Source: Antedon mediterranea
Taxonomy: Eukaryota; Echinodermata; Crinoidea; Comatulida; Antedonidae
DNA length: 64,000 nt
NCBI RefSeq assembly: GCF_964355755.1
Contig: NC_092672.1
Location: 33,786,501 to 33,850,500 of the forward strand
Direction of reading: 5' to 3'
Part shown: positions 38,501 to 49,982 of the stretch, in pieces
How positions within the stretch are numbered: the first letter of the stretch is position 1
How the letters are laid out: every line of letters starts with the position of its first letter
Position numbers and translations under genes: made by a program
The notes under the pieces: generated by a model
The model's input: only the letters and a program-made list of their open reading frames with translations
Told to the model about the DNA's origin: nothing
Databases searched by the model: none

Positions 38501-40541
38501 ATGGAGACAACTACATTGTGTTTGAAGGCAGTAGTGATATTGCAATTGATGACATTCAATATTGCTGCAGTAGTATGTATACTTTTAAAATGTTGTTAGT
38601 TAGGATTAATTATACAGTACTGTAGGCCTAGCTATCCTGCATACTATAGTACTTAGATTTCCTAAAATATTTGTATTTTTATTGTACGAAATTTTAATAT
38701 TAATTATTTCTTTCTGTACAGATTTTGTTGCCCGTTTATCTAAAAAAGTTGAATCTGAATAATTTTCAAAATTTCCAAATGTATTTACATAATAAAATCT
38801 GGCCATAGATTGAGCGGGTGTCACTCAATCAACCAACCGTGACGTCATGAAATACGCCATTTTGTGAATTCATCGTTTCAATTATATAACCATAACCACT
38901 TGTCAGATTTATAAATAAAATTCACAACGAGTAAACTTCAGATTAATGTTCAACATATACCCATAACAAATGTACGTATACGCACGATAATTGCTGAGCA
39001 ATCGCAAATCAACATTTTGTTTAAATGCTCAAAATCAATTTTTAGCGTTTGAATTTTTTCGCGTCGCGCACACATTTTCTTTGCGGACAACATAGATGTA
39101 AAAAAAAAATAATTATTATACATGATATTTGTTCTTCAGCCCTATAGTCATATATTCCTATATATAATTTTCATGAAGAGAAAATGTGAATAAAAGACAC
39201 ATGTAAAATCGTGCGCTCACCAATAGGCAATTGAATGCAAATTTATATAAAAACATACCTATTTTAAATAGCTCTTCAGAATGAATGGTGACCCACAATA
39301 ATGTTTTAAACTTATTTAAACATCCAGGTCATATGATGACACATAGATTAATGTACGTGCAAGATCACTTATGGAATTAAATTCTAGTTATTACTCTAAT
39401 TTGTAAACTGTTTTAATTTTGTCACTCACTAGGCGCTTTCTGGGCAACTGGAATCGAGACATTCACAAATGATGGCGATACTTACTTAGTAGCTGTGAAT
39501 CCTTTGGAATGTGCACATACCATAATGGTGTATAGATGGGATGAGATGTCTGAAAAATTTAAAATTCATCAACATATTCCTGTGGAACATTGTCCCACGA
39601 AATCTACGATTTTCAAAGTAAGTACCACCCCTGTGAATCAGTCTCCTCATTTTCACACTACTACAAAATTACATGGCAAAATAACATTGAAATACACTAC
39701 TTGTTTTCTGGAAATTAAAAAAATGACCGAATAAAATGGTTCAATATAATAATTATTCTAATGTTGAAATTTCTGATGTAAAAAAAGTTTAAAATGTGTT
39801 ACTTTCTCTGATTGGTGATCTTTGTTAATTTTTTGCAGTTTTTTCTAGATCTGTATTAAGTATTATATAACAACTAAATAAATTCCTGTCATTTGATTGG
39901 ACAATGGGTCACATGGCGTGCAATAGTACGAACTATTAAACAATCGTTTAATAGTACTTTTTTTCGTGTACGAAAAAAAATCTAGGCCTTTAGGTATTAG
40001 GCCTAGGCATTTTAGCCTTGCTAATTCAATGACAAGAACCTATTTAGATGTTTTAGATTCACAACTAATGAATGTTTTATATTCGTGTAATAGTACAAAT
40101 AATTGCATTTGGTGAATTATTATATTATATCAACTCGGCTTCGCCTCGTTGAAAAAATAACCTTTTCATCCTTCACCTCATGCCATTGTTTGTACCATTA
40201 CGCTCAACAACATTCATTATTTGTATATTTTATATTGTGTTCTATATCAATGAAGATGTTTTCTATATTTACAGGTTGGCGGAGAAGTATTTATGATAAT
40301 AACCACAAGCAGAACGGAATCACGTGATGCTGATGACAATTTTGAACTCTATACTCCGTCATCACCAATAATTAAATTAGAAAGGAGTATGTTCGTAAGT
40401 TACGGAGCCATACCATCACACGAATGTTATGATATAACATTTTTTGAGCGAGATGGGAAGTACTTTTTGGGTCAGTCGAATAAACGAAATGTTAGTGGTG
40501 GCGTAACTAATCCAACCTTCAACATATACCAATGGGTGTAG
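31283..40541 (+). CDS. Cluster gene C: secreted PAN-EGF-EAR(4)-MAM(2)-EAR(3) protein
   Basis: Twelve exons give 825 residues: 31283-31633, 31757-31883, 34047-34152, 34617-34804, 35307-35600, 35848-35913, 36702-36824, 36913-37251, 38030-38140, 38252-38572, 39433-39617 and 40275-40541 (TAG). The phases agree throughout. The start is the ATG of MRATIITAIT; a signal peptide ends near CDA. The PAN domain follows (the A/B sequon NAT is replaced by KAT), then EGF-like (~118-160), EAR repeats 1-4 (~160-355), an orphan half-MAM exon (~355-377), two MAM domains (~377-531 and ~532-675), and EAR repeats 5-7. MAM domains are adhesive modules of receptors and secreted proteins. Each MAM is built from two exons; the second MAM ends YCCSS where the first ends YNGG. 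It is the best intact MAM-type copy. Confidence 0.85.
31938..32018. repeat. (TA)n microsatellite
   Basis: An uninterrupted TA run of about 80 bases lies in the second intron of C, next to the long palindrome at 32021-32394. A second TA-rich run lies at about 32432-32504. Confidence 0.95.
32021..32394. repeat. Long inverted repeat flanking a tRNA-like sequence
   Basis: The arms 32021-32156 and about 32262-32394 are reverse complements over some 130 bases. The central loop of about 105 bases holds most of the tRNA-like sequence at 32213-32283. The left arm contains the 3' half of the tRNA-like unit in inverse orientation, so the structure looks like two copies of a tRNA-containing repeat joined head to head. 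Confidence 0.85.
32213..32283 (+). tRNA. tRNA-like sequence (Thr-TGT-like), probably pseudogene or SINE head
   Basis: It has a near-canonical A box (TGGTCTAGTGGTA), a perfect five-pair anticodon stem CTCGC/GCGAG around a seven-base loop CCTGTAA, and a B box GGTTCGAATCC. A seven-base loop puts TGT at the anticodon position. However, the base before it is C rather than the usual T, so a GTA reading is also possible. One acceptor pair and one T-stem pair are mismatched. It sits inside a long palindrome in an intron of C. A tRNA-derived repeat is more likely than a working gene. Confidence 0.5.
32560..33960. repeat. Dispersed repeat in an intron of C, two partial copies
   Basis: Segments at about 32600-32930 and 33430-33910 share TTGACTAACA, GAATTTGAAAAGAAAT, AAATCACAAATTAT, GTTCTCGAGAAA and CTTTTAACACTAG blocks. 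The tail runs through AACAAACAGACA.. to ACATATACCTCC and TTGRCGGAGRTAAAT. Related copies are at about 46790-47290 (D) and 52290-53345 (E). No coding frame is recognised. Confidence 0.6.
37680..37860. repeat. Dispersed repeat in a MAM intron of C
   Basis: An AAT microsatellite leads into TATTTATATAGCGCCTAATG and GGTGCTTTACATAGGACC. A short relative (AATAAATTTATAAAGCGCTT) occurs at 13079-13115. The rest of the intron shows no exon. Confidence 0.45.
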
Positions 40542-40585
40542 TTGATGTAAAGTTTAAAACGTATGGCGCTCGTTGATTTTCAAAA

Positions 40586-40815
40586 CTCGATATTGCATCA
40601 TCGCCGCCAATATTTAAACTGGACGGAGGTTTGTTGGTAAATTAGGGAGCCATAACGTCATATAACTGTTCTTACAACATTTTTTAAGGAGATAGAAAGG
40701 GAGTACTTTTTGAGGCAGTTCATGGCTAAACTACATTTCCTCCTCCATGGTCAGTCGAAGAAACAAAGTTTTTAGTGGGATAACCAATCCAAACTTCAAC
40801 ATATATCAATTGGTG
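40586..40815 (+). pseudogene. Decayed duplicate of the last EAR exon, downstream of gene C
   Basis: Starting ~45 bases after the stop codon of C, the sequence follows the last exon again: CATCGCCGCCAATATTTAAA, GGGAGCCATAACGTCA, GAGATAGAAAGGGAGTACTT, GGTCAGTCGAA and AACATATATCAATTGGTGTG. It has frameshifts, stops and a small insertion. A shorter relic lies at the same place after E (62948-63080). It looks like a tandem exon duplication that was inactivated. Confidence 0.75.
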
Positions 40816-43191
40816 TGTATTTGTAGGTCCCGCTCTCCTGCCATGTGCCTTATTGAACTATAACATGCACATAAACTTATTTATATATCAATAAACTAAA
40901 AACTGTAACTATTTACAAAGTCTTAAAATATTGTAGTATAAACTAATGCGCCCTATGACTCTGATTTAACCTTTTGGGAAAGCGAGAGAGAGGGGAGAGA
41001 GGGAGTATCGTGTACGCGTCAACCAGAAGGAAATGAGCGCGTGCAGAAGGACCGTTAGACTCAATAGCTACGTCGCATGGCTCGTCGTACAAAAACGAAT
41101 TACGCGATAAAAAAAATATGATATACGTAGAATGCAAATATTGAGGAGGATTGTTTTTTCCCTGTATCTAAACATCTCACACAAAACCCCAAATAAATGC
41201 ACACTATATATCGTGTTAGTTTGATTATTGTTATAAGTAAAATCAACGGCGGTTTAATTACAGGATTTTTAAAATAATTTCATTTTGAACGTAACCTAAT
41301 GTATCTTTCACAGAATACGCGTATATTGATATATTGCCTGGGCTACAGGCGGAGTTTTGTCTTAATATTAGTAAAGAGATAAATATTTGTGCACATATGG
41401 CGTTTCATAGGTTTATTTACTTGAGTTCAGACAAAAATCAAAACGACGACGTAACGTGTGGAATGACTTAAAAAAGACAATAAATACAGACTTGGAGCAA
41501 GTCTAATTGATATAGTGAAATTATTTTAGACGAATATGTGTTGTAATAAATAGAAGATTTGTTTCTGCCTTTAATCGATATTGTTCAATGTTTGTTTGAC
41601 AAATTTTAATATTACTTGCTGTAGTAGTCTTGTCTTGTTTATATATGTATAAATCTATAGAAGTCTTATCAAGGTAAAAAGTGGTCAGAAAATAGACAAA
41701 ATAGAACTAGAATAGTATGACTATATCCCTGTCGCTCTACATGTTGTCTACTACTTAAGCTTGGTTCCCACTAGAACGTAACGCAAGGACGTAAACGCAA
41801 CGCAAGCGTTTTAACCAATGACAAGTAATAAGTACTTTCATCAATTTGTTTCCATGTGTAATATCTCCTTTAAAAAAATTTTTTTTTTTTAACTTTTTAA
41901 CTTTTTAATGTTGTAAATTTTGATGTTTGAAAGCTTGTACCAATTTTATATGTAAATCTCTCGCAATTCAGTTTTATGTTATATATACTGCAAAGAGAAA
42001 TATTGAATAAAAGCAGAATGAATGAAGCGAAGTTACAGACAGTTAGCAATATCTCAAGCGAATAAGCTATCGCTTGTGATTGGTCAATTCACTTGCGTTG
42101 CGTTACGTCTTTACGTTGCGTCACTAGTGAGAACCACGCGTTAGATGTATAACGTAACGTGATTATACCATGGATGAAGTACGTCCTCTATACCCATTAC
42201 ACGAGCGGTATCACGTCTAACGACGCTTTTTTTTTGCTTTGTTTTTTACATTTTTACATTATTGTATTGTTATGTCGAACTTTGTCATGGTTACCGCATG
42301 TTTTAGTTTTAATATGTATGGTCATGTTTATGAAAAATATTGACTATTAATATTTGTAAAATGCATATTAACAATGGTTAGGCTTAATAATTTATTTAAC
42401 TAAAGTATAAGCATATGTGTTAGATTAGTATTACCAAGAACGTTTGTTTTTAGTCATATAATAAAGTATATATTGAAATAATGCTGTTAACTGAGTTTAG
42501 TGATTATTTAATTGCTGTTGATGGCGTGCTTACCTGGAATAATTTGCATAAAAATGTGGCGCATGCGCACGTTTGGAATCTACTTACTAGCTGGTGTGGT
42601 TAGTTGAGACGATGCCAGCGTATACACAAGAGAATGGTGTGATTGCTAGATGATAATGTAATTTTGCTACAGATTTAATACATCATCACTATGTGGCATG
42701 AATACGGGCCTTCTGTGTTCTTTCACATGTCACTTAGTGGTCACTTAGGCCGCAATTATAAATGCATCACGATACTTAGAAGTACACATTGCGAAAGACA
42801 GTCAACTACCAACGGTATTTTGTTGTTGTTTATGTTGATTCCGTTGTCATGTTTACAGCATTTTTAAAAATGTTTATGGTCATGAAGAATATTATTGAAT
42901 ATTAATGTTTTTAAAACGCATATTTAACAATGCTTAGGTTTAATTATTTATAAGTAAAGTATATAGGTGGTAGATAATGATATTACCAAGCACGTTTGTA
43001 ATGGTTTTTGTTCATAGAATAAAGTATACTGAAATATATTAAATAGTTTGGAAGCGCATTGTGAAAGACAGTGAACTACCAACGCTAGTGGGGGAACCAT
43101 CGATGAGCTCTAAGTCACAAATTGTAGGAAACGTTATACACCATTTTGACACGAAACACACAAGAACTTTTAACGTTCCTTCTCAACAGAC
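40816..43191. other. Intergenic, gene C to gene D
   Basis: It holds the G-family MITE at 41757-42142. Two segments, about 42270-42500 and 42830-43060, are partly similar (CATGTTTATGAAAAATATTG, AACAATGSTTAGGYTTAATA), a local duplication. No exon or RNA gene is seen. Confidence 0.45.
41757..42142. mobile_element. MITE family G copy with an internal insertion
   Basis: The termini are AAGCTTGGTTCCCACTAGAA and CTAGTGAGAACCACGCGTT. Compared with 26481-26661, the centre (about 41827-42031) contains ~200 extra bases, AT-rich and ending near AATAAAAGCAGAATGAATGA. This is an element inserted in an element or a longer variant. Confidence 0.65.
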
Positions 43192-44103
43192 ATGATGCGC
43201 GCTGCCGCCAAAGTTGTTAACATAATTACATTTATCGTTCTGTTGTTAACTAGTTGCGATTCCTATGTGGAATGTGATATTAAACCTCCACACACGTCAC
43301 CTTCTCACGTCTACGGACACGCTAACACAGCAATGTCAAACGAACTGGGCAAATACAAGGCAACGCAATACGAGTGTATGCAGCTTTATCGAAAAGACGC
43401 ACGTTGCCTAGCGTTTACGTACGCTACTGATACGCAAGAGTGCGCGACGTTTGATCGGGATAGCGTCACTGGACCGCAATACATGAAGACGGTGTCTGGT
43501 GTCTGGTTCTATGACATGCGACGAAAGAGAAAAGATTTTACTCGGGTAAGATTAAAGCATTATTTGCTTGAATTGTATTGTAGGCTGTATTTGTGAATCT
43601 TGTGATTTATTTGTTTGTGGTATTGGATTAACACTGCACTGTAAATGTTTCGTTTGTATAGAGTTACCTTGGCAGATGCCAACAAAACAACAAATGCGTT
43701 AACGGAGGCTCGTGTATCAATGATTGCTCAGAGAACAAGGATACACCTGCGCATGCCCTGTACAATTTTATGGGAAATTTTGCGAACACAGTAAGTTCAA
43801 ATACTAATTACATATCTTCTCCCAAATGAACACCAGAATAATTACTTAATTTGTTAACATAAATCAGTAAATTAACATTTGCTGAAAATATTTGTTTAGC
43901 GTTAACATTAACAATAATTTTTATCCACGATTACGTGTTAAAATCAAACATCGTTAGCAAATCATCGGCAAGCAATACGGCGTTCTCACATACAAGAACA
44001 AACATTATCTCGTGATTGGCGGATAGTAAGTGTTTTAGTATAGTGTTTTAGCATAAACAGAACATATACAGACGGGTTTGTCGTTTTGTGCTGGGGCAGT
44101 ATG

Positions 44104-44249
44104 TAAAGTTCTGTCTACACAATCAAACTTTATGTGACAACAAAATGGGATGTGCCCATATATGCCCATGATGATGTCATATCACTACCATATTTGGGTA
44201 CATCACACTTTTTTGTCACATAAAGTTGGATAGTGTAGACAGAGCTTTA
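44104..44249. repeat. MITE family T copy in D
   Basis: TAAAGTTCTGTCTACACAAT to AGTGTAGACAGAGCTTTA, near-palindromic, with no counterpart at the same site in C or E (34153-34616, 53595-53948). Confidence 0.7.
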
Positions 44250-44379
44250 CATTTTCATAGAAAGAATTTATCATTCGGGCTGATATGGCTCTGACAAAAA
44301 ACAAGTTTATGTTTATCAAAATTCGCTATTTTTATTTGTTTATGTAACGATTGTTGTAATTCAGTTACAATTAAAATTA

Positions 44380-44730
44380 ATAAACCCTTGATTGTTAAAA
44401 AAATTAAGATTAATTAAATCAGACTTTGAATAGGTTATGTTGTAGTTTTAATAACGTTAATCACTTCAGTAGAAAAAAAACAGGGAAAAACAAAGTTTTC
44501 ACTGATAAAATGAGAAAATAAATGGTTAAATTCAACCAAAAACCCATTTGCTGGCAGACAATTTGACTATTTTTCCTTTAAATTACAGTTTTTCAGATAA
44601 ATACATTTCTTTTCGATCAGATTTTTAGTCAAAATTGATAATGGATATTATGTGAAATTAAAAATGGCATATTCAACTAAAAATTTTGAAAACAATTTTT
44701 TTTCAAGGGGCCAATATATCTTTAACTGTA
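44380..44730. repeat. Copy of the AGATGTATTG element, left end eroded
   Basis: It aligns with the interior and right side of the complete element at 48824-49170 (ATTAATTAAATCAGACTTTG, ATGGTTAAATTCAACCAAAA, GGGGCCAATATATCTTTA). The left terminus is not recognisable. Confidence 0.6.
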
Positions 44731-45645
44731 AGAAGTCATAATTATTCTTACAACAAATATTACAATTGTTACTATCGTGCAAATTGGTGTCTTTGAATTA
44801 GGAAATGGAGTGAGCAGTTTGTTAAGATGCATTATAGCACACATAAAAAGCTCACTTACTCGTGTTTTTGGCCCGAAGTTGGCACACTATCAGAATATAC
44901 TTATCTAAATTCCTTTTTCTAATGAAAATTACCAAAATTTGACTTTACCAAATGGTGTACGAAAAGTTGAGAATTTTATAATAAATGGAAAACTCTATAT
45001 TATGTTTCTTGCAAACTACAGAACAGTCTACGTCTATGTTTTGAACTCGCATGGTATGTATATACGTTTATTACACTACGCTGCAGCTCAAGAAAGAGTG
45101 ATACCGAGAAGATTTATCCCAAGTACCAGGTCATGGGGTTCAGAGTGGTAAACTTTTCTCAGTGGATGGTAGTTTATACGCGGCAATAGCAAACTACAAT
45201 GGAACGACTGAATCACCAGAGGTTTGGGAAATAAAAGAAAACTGTAAGTTCTAAAAACAACATTTGTTTTTAGTTTATGATTCACCTTCTTACAAGTTAA
45301 CTACGACTCAGCTGTTCATCTTTTCATCAAATTTTACTTTATTTTTACTAATTATCTTTTTATTTATTTCTTTCTTTATTTATTGCTCTATTTTTTCTAT
45401 CTTTTTTAAAAACTATTAACTTGTCTTAGGCAGTCCCGTCACAAGATGTTTATCTTTTTGGGCTCCTGCTGTCGTCCTTATTTTGTAAATCTTAATCTTT
45501 GGACGAAAATAAATGTTATTTGAATTGAACTACAGCTGCTGTTCAATCGTAAATCAGGATTCCTGAATCAATTAGAAATATTTAATCAAGTATCAATAAA
45601 TAAAAATAATACATTACAGCGTAGTCTGTTCCTAATTATGAACAC

Positions 45646-46025
45646 TAAAGCCGATTTTCCACTAGGCGAATTTGTTCGCGCGAATCGAAAGCGTCATGCT
45701 ATGCACATGCGTATTCGCGTTTCTGTCTGTCATACTGCCTTCTTCGTCGAATTCTAGTTCCTTTGATTTTTCGCTTCAGCGAAATTGACTAGTTCGAATT
45801 GTTTCTACTTTTTGCGAAGCGAAACATTGCGCAACCAATCAGAGCTCAGGAAATGAGCTATGACGCTTTCATGAGCACTCATGCGAATCGAAATGCTCAG
45901 CAACCACGCGGAGAACATGAACGTCGCAGCTATTCGCTCTGTAGTGGAAAGAGGGTAGGCGATTTTTTTCTCTTCGAAACGTTGGATTCGCGCGAACAAA
46001 TTCGCCTAGTGGAAAATCAGCTTTA
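45646..46025. mobile_element. ~380-bp inverted-repeat element in D, absent in B
   Basis: It starts AAAGCCGATTTTCCACTAGG and then GCGAATTTGTTCGCGCGAAT, mirrored at the right end (..GGAAAATCAGCTTTA). In gene B the matching intron reads AACACTAAAGCTATATTGG without the element (about 27257-27275). The TAA/TTAA-like flank suggests a 2-3 bp target duplication, as in PIF/Harbinger or Tc/mariner elements, which is inference. Confidence 0.75.
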
Positions 46026-48823
46026 AGCTATATTGGAATACACATCGTGTTAAGATATATTATTCTGACAACAGAGTATAATCATCATTCGTGTGCAAAA
46101 AAAAAAAGAAATATGACGTCACGGTTACCAGTTTATTATTGATTGGAGTATACCGTTGTTAATTTCTTATTTGAAGTTGATTATCGATTATTGATTTTCA
46201 ACTAAAGATAAAATTGCGATAATAATTCAAAGGGTATCATGTGTTTTGTTTAGGGGTTTATGAAGGTTGTTTTGTAGACGCCAGTACCAGAGCATTGTCA
46301 GACGCGTCTACCTCTAGTGGAAGCATGGCAATTGAGTACTGTGTAAAGTATTGCTCTGACCAAGGAATTCCTTATGCTGGATTACAAATGGGATCATACT
46401 GCTTTTGTGGAACGACGTACTCGAAGTACGGAGAACGACGTCCTGAAAGTGAATGTTCTTCGGTCTGTGCAGGAAATCCGCTGGAAAAGTGTGGTGGTGT
46501 CTGGAGAAATTCAGTATACAAAACAGGTATTCGAGAAGACAAAGAACAATCACCTATTACATAATAATCATGATGGAGTTATGTAATAATAAACACGTGA
46601 TCCAAGTTGAAAACCAGTCATTGTATACAGTTACTAAAAGTGTTATCACATAAAGCCACTCCGAGAGTACATACCTCAGCCTACTGTATAAATTCTCCTA
46701 TACATAAAATTTCTCCTGGAAAAAAAATATATATTATATTTGTGTGTGTCTAATGTTGTTTGTGATCTAGGCTAATTTCACTACAAGCATGTGTATGCGA
46801 GTTTGGTGTAATGGTTATGTAACAAGCTTTTCAATTAACAATAGCTTCAGTTGACTAACAATAGAACAGCAACGCGAAAATCAAACGAGTGAATTTGAAA
46901 GAAATAGATTTTTTTAAACTACTCGCATAAAAAATGTCCACATTAAATCAAATTATGTTTTTAGAATTACAAATCACAAATTAAAACGAAGTTTTTTGGA
47001 CAAGTATAGTTCTCGAGAAAATGCAATTTCAGTTTACTTGTTACTTTAAGACTACTCGCCGGCTTTTGAAAAATTCTGTCCTATCTTTTAACACTAGGAG
47101 GTCTAAAAAGTATACTAAAAAGTGGTCCAGAATTGGGACCATTAAATGGTCCTTGACCACATATTTATCTGTATATTCATTTTGGTAAAGATCTTGTAAT
47201 TACTTTTTGAGTAATCCTGCTAACAAACAAACAGACAAACAAACAAACAGACGCGATCGATTACATATACCTCCTTGGCGGAGGTAAATAAGAGGAAGGG
47301 AAAGTTTAATTGAGAGAAAGGTTAACTTGCTCTCCCAGTGGACATACTGGGAGAGGTCGATCATCACAAAGTTTTTTGAAGACCTTCTCCTTAAAAATCT
47401 CATTAATTTCCTTCCCAAATTCTTATGCTTTGACTCCACTATCAAACTTTATGTGACAAAATTAATGTTACGAGCCCATATATGGACATGATGATGTGAT
47501 GATTAGTGATTTGGGCATCACTAACATATTTGGTTTACATCACACTTCTTTTGTCAAATTAATTTGACAGTGCAGGCAGAGCTTTAGGCATAATATTTCT
47601 TTGTATTTTACGAGTTGTAATTAAAAACATGTTTTTTGACATTCGTTTTATAAAGACTACAAAATTTACATATCGAATATATCTGTTCTGTTTTGAGAAA
47701 AACTACAGTTTTATTCGATCAAATAAATGCAATGTGACTTTTCAGGCGGTGGTCTTGAACTAGTACAGTCGCTGGACGAATCGAACGCTGGCTCAACAGG
47801 AATCGATACATTCACAAATGACGGAGATACTTACTTAGTAGTTATGAATCATTATAACTGTATACAGAACACAATAGTTTACATATGGGACAAAGTGTCT
47901 GGTCAATTTAAAATTCATCAACGTATTCCCGTGAAGCATTGTCCCACTAGATCTACCATTTTCAAGGTAAGTGTGATCGTGCCCGATCCCCATCGTACCT
48001 ATTAAAAATTTTCAATTTTTCGCGCTAAAGCTGAAAAATAAATGACCCAGGTCAATGTGCTTTGAAGAAAGGAGAATTACGGGCATTAAAATAAGTTTAA
48101 GTGTAAAGATTCGTCTACACTATCAAACTAGTTTGACAGAAAAAGAGTGATGTGCCCAAATGTGGTAGTGATATGACATCATCATGTCTATATATGGGCA
48201 CATCACATCTTTTCCACATAGTTTGATAGATAGACAGAACTTTAAACAATTAAACTGCCTCTTTCGAGTTGCTTTTTGTTGATCTCTCTCTTAATTTGCC
48301 TTTTTTGTTTTATTAAATTATATCTTTCAACTATCTGATAACGTTGTTTATTTTCAGGTCAGGGGAGAAATATTTATGGTATTACTCACTATCAGAACGG
48401 AATGGAGCAACGTTATAACGTCAACGATATTGAGTTCTATACTACGTCATCGCCGATATTTAAACTTGAGGGAAGTATGTTCGTAACATACGGATCCATA
48501 ACGTCACATGAATGTTACTTCATTTCTTTTTTTGAGCGAGATGGGGAGTACTTTTTGGGACAGTCGAATCAACGAAATGGCAATGATGGAAGCAAAACTG
48601 ATCCAAGTTTTAACATTTACCAATGGGTGTAGAAGACCACGATTTCAAGTCTGTGATTCACTGAGTTAAGTCATAGCACTCATAATATAACTGTACTGAT
48701 ACTAACATGATTTCAAAACTTGCACTAAATTCTATAATCGCACGATTGTTATTCGTTTCTTGAAAGTATCTTGTTGTGATGGCGCTGGTTACAATCCGTT
48801 ATGCGTGACTAATAAAATTAAAG

Positions 48824-49170
48824 ATGTATTGTCCCCCAAAAACATAAAAAATGAAGATTAATTAAATCAGACTTTGAATATGTTATTTTGTAGTTTTAAT
48901 AAAGTTAATCACTTCCATAGAAAAAAAATGGAAAAAATAATGTTTTCACTTATAAAATGACAAAATAAATGGTTAAATTCAATCAAAAACCTATTGGCTG
49001 GCAGCCAATTTGACCATTTTTTTGCTTTAGATTACAGTTTTTTCAGTTAAAATACATTTTTTTAAATCCAATTTTTGGTCAAAGTGGATAACTATTATTT
49101 TATATTAAAATGGCATATTCAACAAAAAATGTTTTAAGAATTTTTGTTCAGGGGGACAATACATCTTTAA
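48824..49170. mobile_element. Inverted-repeat element AGATGTATTG..CAATACATCT, with empty site in B
   Basis: The termini AGATGTATTGTCCCCC and GGGGGACAATACATCT are perfect inverses. Flanks read AAATTAA on the left and TTAAGTAATG on the right. The B flank has the unoccupied site AGAATTAAGTAATGC at about 29477. The target duplication is TTAA or TA. The element is non-coding. Confidence 0.8.
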
Positions 49171-49982
49171 GTAATGCTTAAACGTCATACGTATGGAGAG
49201 AGATTTGTACTCGTGGTTCACTGTGAGTATGGGAGTCTGGTATTACGTCATACTATTAGATATAGATGTCGTAAATACTGTACGAATGAATTAAGCTGTC
49301 GTTTTGTACATCCGACTACGAATATTATTGACCGAAATGAATGATCAAAGTTTGATGGCGCTATTTATACTTCGTAATGCACAAATGGTTACGTAATTAT
49401 TGTAATTCTTTGTATTGTTATTCAATGGAATTGTGTGTGTTATATATTGAAACACTGATAAATATTTTGAATGGGGTAATTGGTCTTGCACACCAAACCT
49501 TATCCAAACCGACCAAATCAAAGTTTAGGGATTCCCGAACCATGACAGTATTACATATGAGTAATCAAAATACGGTGTTGTTTTGTAATTTCTGGTACCG
49601 GTTGATCGGTGAAGGTTATGACTTGTAATAGGACATCTCCCTGGTTTATGTAAATAAAGTACGAATGAATTTAACTTGTTCTTACATTTACACAAAAGAA
49701 AATGTATTTGGTATATATTACCAGTATAACTTTGTCACGAAACATGGCGACTTGAAAGCGAGTGACTGGCCAGGCGATTTAAGACATCTTTCGAGACGAG
49801 TAGGGGGGGGGGGTGACCCCGGATTACTAGTATATGCCTACACACAGCCACTGCCACTCACATCCATTCATCTATAGAGAGCAACACACCCATCAGGCGG
49901 TAGGGGGTTTCCTTTTATTCCTACTCCTGGGCCTAATGAAAAATACAAGAAAATTAAAAATGAAATAATACACTGGTTGATT

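Larger units (their letters stand above)
43192..48632 (+). pseudogene. Cluster copy D: PAN-EGF-EAR-WSC-EAR pseudogene
   Basis: Exon equivalents: 43192-43545, 43662-~43792, ~43921-44024, ~44930-45054, ~45105-45243, 46254-46526 (WSC), 47746-47966 and 48358-48632. Lesions seen: the PAN cysteine of QLC is a tyrosine. The EGF exon has two extra bases (TCAGAGAACAAGG, near 43731). The acceptor of exon 3 is deleted (AATTTTTATCCACG where C has TTTTTTCAGGATTTATCC). The same exon has two extra bases (GGCGTTCTCACATAC), exons 4 and 5 lack their 5' parts, and the last exon lacks one base near 48415. The WSC exon and EAR exon 7 remain open. The 5' half resembles C and E including intron 1, while the WSC half and 3' flank resemble B, so D is a recombinant. 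Confidence 0.85.

Noticed and set aside
36702-38572. Possibility that MAM exons form a separate gene
   Set aside because: The exon phases join them on both sides to EAR exons in both C and E, and there is no start, stop or polyadenylation signal between.
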